In this document: positions 25,286 through 33,402 of the stretch, in pieces
Layout: each line of letters opens with the position of its first letter
How positions within the stretch are numbered: the first letter of the stretch is position 1
NCBI RefSeq assembly: GCF_014646055.1
Contig: NZ_BMMS01000005.1
Span: 186,001-250,000 of the forward strand
Direction of reading: 5' to 3'
DNA length: 64,000 nt
DNA from: Wenjunlia tyrosinilytica
Lineage (GTDB): Bacteria > Actinomycetota > Actinomycetes > Streptomycetales > Streptomycetaceae
Made by a program: the position numbers and the translations under genes
The notes under the pieces: generated by a model
Database searches by the model: none
The model's input: only the letters and a program-made list of their open reading frames with translations
What the model was told of the DNA's origin: nothing

Positions 25286-26338
25286 ATGGGAAGCACGGCA
25301 GGGATACCGGTCCGGCGGCAGCTCGCCTCCCGGCTCGGCGTTCTCGACGTGGGCTCGAACACCGTGCATCTGCTGATCTGCGACTCGGTCGGCGGGGTGC
25401 CGCTGCCGGTGCACCGGACCAAGGCACGGCTGCGGCTGTCCGAGCGGTTGGACGTCAGCGGGCGCCTCGACGAGGCATCGGTGCTCCGCCTGGTGAAAGC
25501 GGTGGCCAAGGCCCGGGCCACCGCCCGCAAGTGGGGAGTGGGCGAGCTCCTCCCCTATGCCACCGCGGTGGTGCGCGACGCCCCCAACCGCGAGGAGGTC
25601 CTCCGGGCGGTGCTCGAGGGCTCCGGGGTGGAGCTGGCGGTGCTGCCCGGCGTGCTGGAGGCGGAGCTGACGTTCCTGGCCGCGCGCCGCTGGATGGGGT
25701 GGCGCATCGGGTCCATGGTGGTGATCGACATCGGGGGCGGCTCGCTGGAGGTGGCCTTCGGCCGGGGCAGCCGCCCCGACTTCAGGGCATGCCTGCCGCT
25801 CGGCGCGGGCCGCCTGACGCGTGAGCACCTGGCCGCGCACGACCCGCCCCTGCCGCGTGAGGTGCGGGCGCTGCGCCGGCATGTGCGTGCCGAGCTCCAG
25901 GAGACGGCCGCGCGCATCCGCTGGGAGGGACCGTGCTCCGCCGTCGCCACCTCGCGCACCCTCCAGCAGCTCGCCCGGCTGTGCGGGGCGGCTCCGGCCC
26001 GCCATGGCCCCTTCGTCCCCCGCAGTCTGGCGCGCTCCGACCTGCGTCAGGCGCTGGAGCGGCTGAGCGCGCTGCCCGCCGCGGAGCGCTCCGCGCTGCC
26101 GGGCATCTCGTCGGCACGCGCACGGCAGGCGCCGGCGGGTGCGGTGGTCGCGGCCACGGCGATGAAGTCGATGGGCATCGAGGAGATGACCGTGTGCCCC
26201 TGGGCGTTGAGGGAGGGCGTCCTGCTGCGCCACATCGAGGGCGGCGGCCCGGCCTGGTGGGACGGCCTGCGGCGACTGCCCACCCGGTCGGCGGCGCAGG
26301 CGGATCCGGTGTCCGCCTGCTTCGGTGCGGGGCCCTGA
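25286..26338 (+). CDS. Ppx/GppA family exopolyphosphatase
   Basis: This 350-aa protein of the ASKHA phosphotransferase fold would hydrolyse terminal phosphate from polyphosphate or pppGpp. Recognisable motifs are LDVGSNTVHLLI (phosphate 1), the central VVIDIGGGSLEVAFG (phosphate 2) and AVATSRTLQQLA with PGISSARARQAPAGAV late in the protein. The length fits the short actinobacterial Ppx1-type proteins that lack the C-terminal HD domain. The ATG at 25286 is preceded by a GGGGGA site. In-frame sequence upstream of it is not conserved in character. Confidence 0.88.
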   Translation: MGSTAGIPVRRQLASRLGVLDVGSNTVHLLICDSVGGVPLPVHRTKARLRLSERLDVSGRLDEASVLRLVKAVAKARATARKWGVGELLPYATAVVRDAPNREEVLRAVLEGSGVELAVLPGVLEAELTFLAARRWMGWRIGSMVVIDIGGGSLEVAFGRGSRPDFRACLPLGAGRLTREHLAAHDPPLPREVRALRRHVRAELQETAARIRWEGPCSAVATSRTLQQLARLCGAAPARHGPFVPRSLARSDLRQALERLSALPAAERSALPGISSARARQAPAGAVVAATAMKSMGIEEMTVCPWALREGVLLRHIEGGGPAWWDGLRRLPTRSAAQADPVSACFGAGP

Positions 26339-26354
26339 CCAGCGCCGTACCGGG

Positions 26355-26651
26355 CTATCGGGCGCTGCCGGGCAGGGCGGGGAGAAGGCTGCCGAGGGTG
26401 CCGGTGCCCGAGGTGGTGGCATGGGCATGGGCGCCGCCATTGTCAATGCGGGAGTCGATACGGGAGTCGGCGCGGGAGCCGGCGCTTGCGTCGATACGGG
26501 AGTCGGCGCGTGCGTCGCCGCGTGGATCGGCGCCGGAGTCGCTGTGGCCGCCGGGGCTGGTGGCGGCCGACGCGGGGGCGGCGGGGAGCGCGACGGCCAC
26601 GGCGGCGACCGCGAGGCCCGCCGCGAAGCCGAGGGTGGTCCTGCGGATCAT
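26355..26651 (-). CDS. Small secreted repeat protein
   Basis: This 98-aa protein begins with a clear Sec signal peptide (MIRRTTLGFAAGLAVAAVA, cleavage after about residue 29 at ASA). The mature part of about 69 residues is low-complexity, built on repeats of DSRID and RADSRID, and ends in a Gly/Ser/Leu-rich tail. GGAGG lies 8 nt before the ATG. The repeats are direct at the DNA level (GTCGATACGGGAGTCGGCGC recurs around 26455-26505), so length is likely to vary between strains. No family was recognised. It is convergent with the Ppx/GppA gene (17 bp apart). Confidence 0.65.
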   Translation of the reverse strand: MIRRTTLGFAAGLAVAAVAVALPAAPASAATSPGGHSDSGADPRGDARADSRIDASAGSRADSRIDSRIDNGGAHAHATTSGTGTLGSLLPALPGSAR

Positions 26652-26762
26652 GGGCGGTGCCTCCGTGGTGCGCGCTCGACAGGGGTGTGCGTCTGCCCTT
26701 GCCAACGAGGCCGCGGCGCCGCAGTCACTCGCCCCACGTCACTCGGCCGCTCCCCCTTCGCG

Positions 26763-28016
26763 TCACTCGTGCAGTGGCGTCAGCCGGGCGGCGCGGCCCT
26801 CGAGATAGCGCCGCTCGGGCAGGCTTGTGGTGCGGCGCGCGGCCGTCCGGTAGGCGGACCGGGCGCCTTCGCGGTCCCCGGCCATCTCGAGCAGGTGTGC
26901 CCTGACCGCGTCGAGGCGGTGGTGCCGTGCCATCCGGGTGTCGGAGTCCAAGGTGGCCAGCAGGTCGAGTCCGGCCTTGGGCCCGGCGACCATCGCGAGG
27001 GCCACGGCGTGGTTGAGGGTGACCATCGGTCCCGGCGCGACGCGTTCGAGCAGCCGGTACAGGGCGAGGATCTGCGGCCAGTCGGTGTCCTCCGCCCGGG
27101 GTGCCTCGTCGTGGACCGCGGCTATCGCCGCCTGCAGCTGGTAGGGACCGATCGCTGCCCTGGGAAGGGTCCGGCTGATGATCGCCACGCCCTCCTCGAC
27201 GGCCTCGCGGTCCCACAGTGCCCGATCCTGCTCGGCGAGCGGAACGAGCGCGCCGTCGGGCCGGGTGCGCGCGCGGCGGCGCGCGTCGGTGAGCAGCATC
27301 AGGGCGAGCAGCCCCGCGGCCTCGCCGTCCTCGGGCAGCAGGCGGTGGATCTCCCGCGCGAGCCGGATCGCCTCGGTGGCCAGCTCCACTCGTTGCAGGG
27401 CGGGGCCCGATGTCGCGGTGTAGCCCTCGTTGAAGATCAGGTACAGCACCTGGAGGACGGCACGCAGCCGGTCGGGGCGCTCGTTCTCGTCGGGCATGCG
27501 GAAAGGAACACCGGTCGACTTGACGCGTTGTTTGGCCCGGCTGATGCGCTGGGCCATGGTCGCCTCCGGGACCAGGAATGCGGAGGCGATCTGAGCCGTG
27601 GTCAGGCCCCCGACGGCCCGGAGCGTGAGCGCGACCTGGGAGGCGGCGGACAGCGCCGGGTGGCAGCACAGGAACAGCAGGGTCAGCGTGTCGTCCCGGT
27701 CCGCCGGGTGCTCGTCGCCGGGGCCGGGCGCGAGCAGCGTGCCGGGCGGTTCCTGCGCCGCGGCGGCGGTTTCCCTTTCCTGGCGCGCCCGGTCGCTGCG
27801 GAGCCGGTCGATCAGCCGCCGTGAGGCCACCGTGATCAGCCAGCCCCGGGGGCTCGCCGGTACGCCGTCGCGCGGCCACTGGACGGCAGCGGCCAGCAGG
27901 GCCTCCTGGACGGCGTCCTCGCACGCGTCGAAGTGGCCGTAGCGCCGCACGAGCGCGCCCAGGACCTGCGGCGCCGACTCACGCAGCAGGTCCTCCTCAC
28001 GGGGCTCGCGGGTCAC
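26763..28016 (-). CDS. ECF42-type sigma factor with C-terminal extension
   Basis: This 417-aa protein has sigma region 2 (about residues 8-75, DACEDAVQEALLAA then PRGWLITVASRRLIDRLR) and region 4 (about 105-170, LTTAQIASAFLVPEATMAQRISRAKQRV). A long helical C-terminal extension (about 185-415) is specific to the ECF42 group; it includes EGYTATSGPALQRVELATEA and tetratricopeptide-like helices. In this group the extension is thought to control activity in place of an anti-sigma factor. Its GTG start overlaps the DGPF gene stop by 4 bp (28013-28016), so the two are coupled. That pairing is the standard genomic signature of ECF42. Confidence 0.92.
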   Translation of the reverse strand: MTREPREEDLLRESAPQVLGALVRRYGHFDACEDAVQEALLAAAVQWPRDGVPASPRGWLITVASRRLIDRLRSDRARQERETAAAAQEPPGTLLAPGPGDEHPADRDDTLTLLFLCCHPALSAASQVALTLRAVGGLTTAQIASAFLVPEATMAQRISRAKQRVKSTGVPFRMPDENERPDRLRAVLQVLYLIFNEGYTATSGPALQRVELATEAIRLAREIHRLLPEDGEAAGLLALMLLTDARRRARTRPDGALVPLAEQDRALWDREAVEEGVAIISRTLPRAAIGPYQLQAAIAAVHDEAPRAEDTDWPQILALYRLLERVAPGPMVTLNHAVALAMVAGPKAGLDLLATLDSDTRMARHHRLDAVRAHLLEMAGDREGARSAYRTAARRTTSLPERRYLEGRAARLTPLHE

Positions 28017-28375
28017 ATCTCCAGCCCGGACTCGTCCATGACGGGCCGTACCTCGATCGCCGTGTAGCGGGCGTCCGGGATAAGGGCGGCCAGCTCCCGC
28101 GCGCGCTCGGGGGTCTCGGCGTCGATCGTGTAGAACCCCGCCAGGAACTCCTTGGCCTCCACGTAGGGACCGTCCGTCGAGGACGCGACGCCGTCCCGCA
28201 CCCGCACCGTACTGGTGTTCGACGGGTCGGCCAGGGCGGCGAACCCGACCAGCTCTCCGGACTCCTTCAGCGCGGCCTGGAAGTCGTCGTGGGCCCGGAA
28301 GACCGCGTTGCGCTCCTCCTCGGAGAGGGTCTCCCAGACGGTGGGGTTCATATGGATCATCAGCAGGTACTTCAT
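28013..28375 (-). CDS. DGPF/YCII-related domain protein
   Basis: This 120-aa protein of the YCII-related fold carries the signature variant STDGPYVEAKEFLAGFYTID (DGPF-type motif). Such small proteins form dimeric ferredoxin-like barrels and are almost always encoded next to ECF42 sigma factors, whose targets they often are. GAGGAG 7 nt upstream fixes the ATG at 28375. The stop overlaps the sigma GTG. The function is unknown. Confidence 0.9.
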   Translation of the reverse strand: MKYLLMIHMNPTVWETLSEEERNAVFRAHDDFQAALKESGELVGFAALADPSNTSTVRVRDGVASSTDGPYVEAKEFLAGFYTIDAETPERARELAALIPDARYTAIEVRPVMDESGLEM

Positions 28376-28588
28376 GGCTTGGCTCCTCGCGGTCCGGCGC
28401 CCGGCACGGGCACCTCTCGGCAGAGACGTCGGAGCGGGCGACCGGATCTCGACATCCGGGAGGAGATTCTTGCCGAAGCGATCGGCGAAGCCCTCCCGGA
28501 CACCACGGCCGCCTCGGCACACCGCCGCCTGCCACCCCTTGGGCGCAGCGATGGTCGAGGTGGGGACCTACGGGGATAATCATGATGT

Positions 28589-30928
28589 GTGACGGACAGC
28601 GGTGGTTCCTCCCGGTCCGCCGGACGGACGCCCCGCCCCCCGGGCCGGGGCGACAACCCTCTCGACGGTGCCCCTCGCGGCAGTGCCTCCCGGGGCGGTA
28701 CCTCCCCGAGCGGCGCTCCCCCGCCGGGGCGGCGCCCGGCACCGGTCGTCCGCGGGGCGCTGCGGAGAAAGGCCGGACGGCCCGTCGCCGCTGTCCGCCG
28801 CAGGGACCCCGGTCTGGTCACCGTGCGGCACGCGCTCCGGGTGACCGCGGTCGCCTGCCTCGCCTTCTACATCTGCCGGTATGCGCTGGACGACGGCATC
28901 ATGGCGGTGTACGCGCTCTTCGCCGCCGTCGCCATGGGGGCGCTGTCCCGCATTCCCGCGCCGCCGCGACGGCAGGCCCGTATCTGCCTGACGGTTCTTC
29001 CCGTGGCCTGCCTGCTCGTCACGGTGGGCACGCTGCTCGCCGCCGTGCCCTGGGCGGCGGCCGTCGGGCTGGCGGTGGTGGGCTTCACGGTCGCCTACGC
29101 GGCCGTGCTGGGGCCCGCGCTGCGCGGCACCGCCAATGGGCTTCAGCTGTTCTACATCCTGCCGTGCTTCCCTCCGGAGGCCGTGGACACCCTCGACTCC
29201 CGGCTCATCGGCGTGGTCGCCGGCGTCTGCGGGCTCGCGGCGGCGGAGCTGTTCCTGTGGCCCGACCCACCACCGCCGCGGTACGAACAGCGGCTTGCGG
29301 ACGCCGCCGGCGCGCTCGGCGAGCGGATGGCCGAGCTGTCGGCCTCGGGACCCTTCCCCGGCCGTGGTACCCCAGCGGCCGTTCACCGCGCGCTGGAGGA
29401 TCTGCGCCTGTCGCGGCTGCCTGCCCTGGAACGCCCCGTCTCCCCCTGGCCCGGCGACAGCGCCCTGCGGCACGCGGCCGTGGCCCTGCGGCGCCTGGGC
29501 ACCAACCTGGGATGGCTCGGCCGGTGCGAGCCCGTCGAACCCACGGCGGCCGGGAGGGCGCTGCTCCATGAGGCGCGGCGGTCCCTGCGGCGGACGGCGG
29601 ACGCCCTCGCGGCGGGGGTGGAGCCGCCGGACTGCGGGGCGCTGCGCCAGGGCCTGGCCGCGTTCGCCCGGGAGCGGACCTTCGCCCTGGGTGCTTCCCC
29701 GGGCCTGTGGTCGCGCAGGGCTCCCTGGGACGTCTTCGTGCGCCACTGCGCCATTCACAGCCAGGTGTTCGTGGCCGCCGTGCGCAGCCGCACCCTCCCG
29801 CAGGGGGCCGAAGGCGTTCCGGCGGCGCTGTTTTTCTACACCCAGCAGTCCGTCGGCACCCTGCTGAGGCGGCGGCTGCGCGCGCACCTGTCACCGCGCT
29901 CGGTGTACTTCCAGGGCGCCGTCCGTACCGCCCTCGCGCTGTCGCTGGCCAGGCTCATCGTGGTGCCGCTGGACCTCTCGCACGGCTTCTGGGTGCTGCT
30001 GGCGACCCTGACGCTGATGCGCGGCACCGCGGCCGACACCCGTGTCTCGCTGCGCCAGGCCCTGACGGGGACGCTGTGCGGCGCCACCGTGGCCGCGGTG
30101 CTCCTCACCGTGGCGTCCGGGCACGACATCGTCTACGCGCTGGCGCTGCCGGTCGTCATGTCGGCCGCCTTCTGCGCGCCCCTGGTGGGGCTGGCGCTGA
30201 CACAGGGCCTGTTCACCCTGGTCGTGTCGATGATCTTCGCCCAGCTCGCCCGCTCCACCTGGCATCTGGCCGAGACCCGGTTCATCGACGTCCTGGTCGG
30301 CGCGGTGGTCGGCACGCTCATCGGCACCCTGGCCTGGCCCCGTGGCAGCGGCAGGCAACTGCTGCGGCTGGCGAGGGAGTTCGTGGAGCGCTCGGGGACG
30401 GCCGTGGCGGGCGCCGTCGGAGTGGCCAGGGGAACCGTCCGCCCGGACGAGGCCGCGGGTCAGGGCGAGGCCGTCCGGCGGACCATGGGGCTCACCCTCG
30501 CCGCGTATGAGCTGTACCAGTGCGAACGCGCCGATCCCGCGCTGGCCGGGATGGACTGGCAGTCGGTCATCGGGGTGGCGCAGGAGATGGCCCTGGGCTC
30601 GCAGACCGTGGCCGCGCGGTATTCGGCGCGGGGGCTCGGCGCCCCACCCGCGGTGGGCTCCAGCCTGGACAGCGCCGTCCTGCGGACGAGGGCGGCCTGC
30701 GGCGAACTGGCGGGGCACCTGGCCGAGGGCTCCCCGGTGACCGAGGCCCCCCTCGCGGACGGGCAGGTCGACGGGCAGGTGGGTGCTCCGGAGGGCTTCT
30801 ACGGCAACGGTGCCGTACCCCCGGCCCCTGCCGGGGCGCCGCCTCGCTCGGTGCTGGGTTCGACGGACATCGCGGTGTGGCTGCTCATGCTCACCGACGA
30901 CCTGCGGCTGCTGGCGACCCGGAGGTGA
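28589..30928 (+). CDS. FUSC family membrane protein (aromatic acid exporter-like)
   Basis: This 779-aa protein has two hydrophobic blocks. The first is at about residues 80-220 with five to six helices; the second (FUSC-like) is at about 445-585 with HGFWVLLATLTLMRGTAADT at its start. A cytosolic helical region lies between them and another follows. This is the layout of the YccS/AaeB-like FUSC family, linked to efflux of aromatic acids and related compounds. The N-terminal 55 residues are a disordered Gly/Pro/Arg-rich stretch. The GTG at 28589 has only a distant GGGGA, so the start is moderately certain. It is divergent from the DGPF-ECF42 pair and could be a target of it. Confidence 0.85.
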   Translation: MTDSGGSSRSAGRTPRPPGRGDNPLDGAPRGSASRGGTSPSGAPPPGRRPAPVVRGALRRKAGRPVAAVRRRDPGLVTVRHALRVTAVACLAFYICRYALDDGIMAVYALFAAVAMGALSRIPAPPRRQARICLTVLPVACLLVTVGTLLAAVPWAAAVGLAVVGFTVAYAAVLGPALRGTANGLQLFYILPCFPPEAVDTLDSRLIGVVAGVCGLAAAELFLWPDPPPPRYEQRLADAAGALGERMAELSASGPFPGRGTPAAVHRALEDLRLSRLPALERPVSPWPGDSALRHAAVALRRLGTNLGWLGRCEPVEPTAAGRALLHEARRSLRRTADALAAGVEPPDCGALRQGLAAFARERTFALGASPGLWSRRAPWDVFVRHCAIHSQVFVAAVRSRTLPQGAEGVPAALFFYTQQSVGTLLRRRLRAHLSPRSVYFQGAVRTALALSLARLIVVPLDLSHGFWVLLATLTLMRGTAADTRVSLRQALTGTLCGATVAAVLLTVASGHDIVYALALPVVMSAAFCAPLVGLALTQGLFTLVVSMIFAQLARSTWHLAETRFIDVLVGAVVGTLIGTLAWPRGSGRQLLRLAREFVERSGTAVAGAVGVARGTVRPDEAAGQGEAVRRTMGLTLAAYELYQCERADPALAGMDWQSVIGVAQEMALGSQTVAARYSARGLGAPPAVGSSLDSAVLRTRAACGELAGHLAEGSPVTEAPLADGQVDGQVGAPEGFYGNGAVPPAPAGAPPRSVLGSTDIAVWLLMLTDDLRLLATRR

Positions 30929-30970
30929 AGCGCCGCCCCGGTCGGCCGGGGGCGTGGCCGAGGCGACCAA

Positions 30971-31063
30971 CGCCGATCAGCGCCGATCAGCGCCGATCAA
31001 CGCCCCCGCCGATCGACTCGGCTCGACTCGACTCGACTCGGCTCGGCTCGACTCGGCTCGGCT
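30971..31063. repeat. Tandem 10-bp and 5-bp repeats
   Basis: Three copies of CGCCGATCA(G/A) occupy 30971-31000. Ten pentamer units of CGACT or CGGCT then run without interruption from 31014 to 31063, ending 4 bp from the stop codon of GH15 copy 3. The array lies between two convergent genes. Confidence 0.9.
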
Positions 31064-31067
31064 CGCA

Positions 31068-32933
31068 TCAACGCAGCATCAACCGCACCGCCTGGTCGAC
31101 CTCCGACTCCGACATCGACACCTCGCTGCGGTGGCCGTCGAGCGCGGCGTTCAGATCCACGGCGGTGTTGATCAGGGCGAGGTGGCTGAACGCCTGCGGG
31201 AAGTTGCCCAGTTGCTCGCCCGTCACCCCGATCTCCTCCGCGTACAGGCCCACATGGTTGGCGTAGGTGAACATCTTCTCCAACGTCAGCCGGGCGGCGT
31301 CCAGACGGTCCGTGCGCCGCAGCGCGTCCACGTACCAGAAGGTGCACATCGAGAAGGTGCCCTCGCTTCCGCGCAGGCCGTCCGGGGAGGCCGCCGGGTC
31401 GTAGCGGTGCACCAGGCTGTCCGTGACCAGGGACTCCTCGATGGCCCGCAAGGTGGTGAGCCAGCGGGGGTCGTGGGGGTCGACGAGGCCGATCGTCGGC
31501 ATGAGAAGGAGGGAGGCGTCGAGCACCCTGTCCCCCGCGTGCTGGACGAACGCGCCCAGGTCCTCGTTCCAGCCGCGTTCCATGATCTGCTGGTAGACGG
31601 CGTCCCGGTACCGGGTCCAGCGCGCGACGTCGGCGGGCCAGCCGCGCGCCTGCGACATCCGTACCGCCCGGTCGAGCGCGCACCAGCACATCAGGCGTCC
31701 GTAGGTGAAGTCCTCCCGCCCGCCACGGGTCTCCCAGATGCCCTCGTCGGGTTGGTTCCAGTTGTCGCAGACCCAGTCGAGCACCGCGGTCAGCCCCGCC
31801 CAGTCCCGGTTGCTCAGCACTCCCCCGGACTTCTCCGCGTGGTACAGGCAGTTGACCGCCTCGCCGTAGATGTCGAGTTGCAGCTGCCGCGCCGCGCCAT
31901 TGCCGATGCGCACCGGCCAGGAGCCGGCGTAGCCCTCCCAGTGCTCGAGGGTGGACTCCGCGAGGTCCCCCGAGCCGTCGATGCGGTACATCACCTGGAG
32001 GGGCCGGCCGTCGCCCGCCACGCCCTCGCGGACCCGGTCGCCCAGCCAGGAGGCGAAGCGCTGCGCCTCGTAGTGGAAGCCGAGCTTGAGCAGGGCCTGC
32101 ACCGAGAACGCCGCGTCGCGGATCCAGGTGTAGCGGTAGTCCCAGTTGCGCTCCCCGCCGAGCTGCTCGGGCAGTCCGGCGCTGGGCGCCGCCACCAGGC
32201 CGCCCGTGGGCGCGTAGGTCAGCAGTTTGAGCGTCAGCGCCGATCGGGTGACCTGCTCGCGCCAGCGTCCCTGGTACGTCGATCCGGCCAGCCACCTGCG
32301 CCAGAACCGCCGGGTGGAGAACAGCAGCCGAAGCGCCTCCTCGGCGCTGACGGCACGCGGTGCCGTGTCCGCCTGCGACTCGAGGATCATGCACCGGGCC
32401 TGCCCGGAGTGCAGGGTGACATCGGCTCGTACGTCGTCGCCCTCCCGGCGCAGGTGGATTCCGCTGTGCAGCGTCAGGGCGAGCCGGCCACCGCGGAAGA
32501 CCGCTCCGCCCTCGGTCAGTTCGAGGTCGTGCTCCACGCGGCCGTAGTCGAACCGCGGTGCGCACTCGAAGACGAAGCGCATCTGCCCCCGGACCACCCG
32601 CACCACCCGCACGACGCGGTGGTTGGCGGTGGGGACCTCCGGGTCCGGGACGGGCATGAAGTCCACGACCTCGCCGACGCCGTCGGGCGAGAGGAACCGG
32701 GTGAACAGGACCGCGGTCTCGGGCAGGTACAGCTGCCGGGTGACCGGGGCGTCGCCCTCCGGCGCGATACGGAAGCGGCCTCCTCGCTCTCGGTCGAGCA
32801 GGGACGCGAAGACGCTGGGCGAGTCGAACCTCGGACAGCAGAACCAGTCGATCTCTCCGCCGACGCTCACCAGCGCGGCCGTCTGCAGGTCGCCGATCAG
32901 TGCGTGGTCGGCGATCGCGGGATAGTCGCCCAC
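31068..32933 (-). CDS. GH15 glucoamylase/trehalase-like hydrolase (copy 3)
   Basis: This 621-aa protein has the same fold and order as copies 1 and 2. It starts YPAIADHALIGDLQTAALVS, has GGERNWDYRYTWIRDAA at the barrel entrance, EGIWETRGG at the general acid, and EEIGVTGEQLGNFPQAFSH near the C-terminus. It is closest to copy 2 at both ends, suggesting that those two share a more recent ancestor than either does with copy 1. No signal peptide is present. The GTG at 32933 follows GGAGGGAAGG. Upstream lies an amidohydrolase remnant on the same strand. Trehalase or alpha-glucosidase activity is inferred from the family only. Confidence 0.9.
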   Translation of the reverse strand: MGDYPAIADHALIGDLQTAALVSVGGEIDWFCCPRFDSPSVFASLLDRERGGRFRIAPEGDAPVTRQLYLPETAVLFTRFLSPDGVGEVVDFMPVPDPEVPTANHRVVRVVRVVRGQMRFVFECAPRFDYGRVEHDLELTEGGAVFRGGRLALTLHSGIHLRREGDDVRADVTLHSGQARCMILESQADTAPRAVSAEEALRLLFSTRRFWRRWLAGSTYQGRWREQVTRSALTLKLLTYAPTGGLVAAPSAGLPEQLGGERNWDYRYTWIRDAAFSVQALLKLGFHYEAQRFASWLGDRVREGVAGDGRPLQVMYRIDGSGDLAESTLEHWEGYAGSWPVRIGNGAARQLQLDIYGEAVNCLYHAEKSGGVLSNRDWAGLTAVLDWVCDNWNQPDEGIWETRGGREDFTYGRLMCWCALDRAVRMSQARGWPADVARWTRYRDAVYQQIMERGWNEDLGAFVQHAGDRVLDASLLLMPTIGLVDPHDPRWLTTLRAIEESLVTDSLVHRYDPAASPDGLRGSEGTFSMCTFWYVDALRRTDRLDAARLTLEKMFTYANHVGLYAEEIGVTGEQLGNFPQAFSHLALINTAVDLNAALDGHRSEVSMSESEVDQAVRLMLR

Positions 32934-32996
32934 GGCCTTCCCTCCGCGTTCCTTGACGCAGGAACGGGCGCAGGCGCAGCACCCGCACCTACAAAT

Positions 32997-33271
32997 CTAG
33001 TTCGCCGGGAGGTGATCCGCTCGTCGGCCCGTCGGAGCGGGCCGAGCAGCCGGGCCGCGTTGTCGTGGCAGACGCCCCTGAGCCACTCGCTCCCGAGCTC
33101 CAGCCGGGCCAGGCCTCGAGCCGGCGCGGACAGGGTGGGGAATGCCGGGGAAGTCGCTGCCCAGCAGAATCCGGACGCCGAGCACGGCCGGGCGGGGCGG
33201 CTCGGCGGCCGGGAAGGGCGCGTTCCGCTCGATGGAGGCGGTGAGCGCCGTCGTGGCGTTCCACGGCCCGT
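32997..33271 (-). pseudogene. Frameshifted C-terminal remnant of an amidohydrolase
   Basis: The minus strand reads in one frame from about 33271 as WNATTALTASIERNAPFPAA and then VLGVRILLGSDFPGIPHP. After about 33130 the reading continues only in another frame as LARLELGSEWLRGVCHDNAA and RLLGPLRRADERI. Together these give the last 90 or so residues of an amidohydrolase-2 (metal-dependent TIM-barrel) protein: LLGSDFP carries the late metal-binding Asp and CHDNAARLLG is the family's usual end. Catalytic residues from the N-terminal two thirds are absent. A frameshift plus 5' truncation makes it a pseudogene. Confidence 0.7.
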
Positions 33272-33402
33272 CCGACCCCGGAAGGGGGGTGGGCGAAGCG
33301 GCTGTCGGTGACTGCCTCTAGCGTTCCGCTCATCGTCACGGCGAGAGCGGGATTCCCCGCTCGTCCGTGCTGAGTTCGTGCTGGTCGAGAGGCGGGGAGC
33401 CG

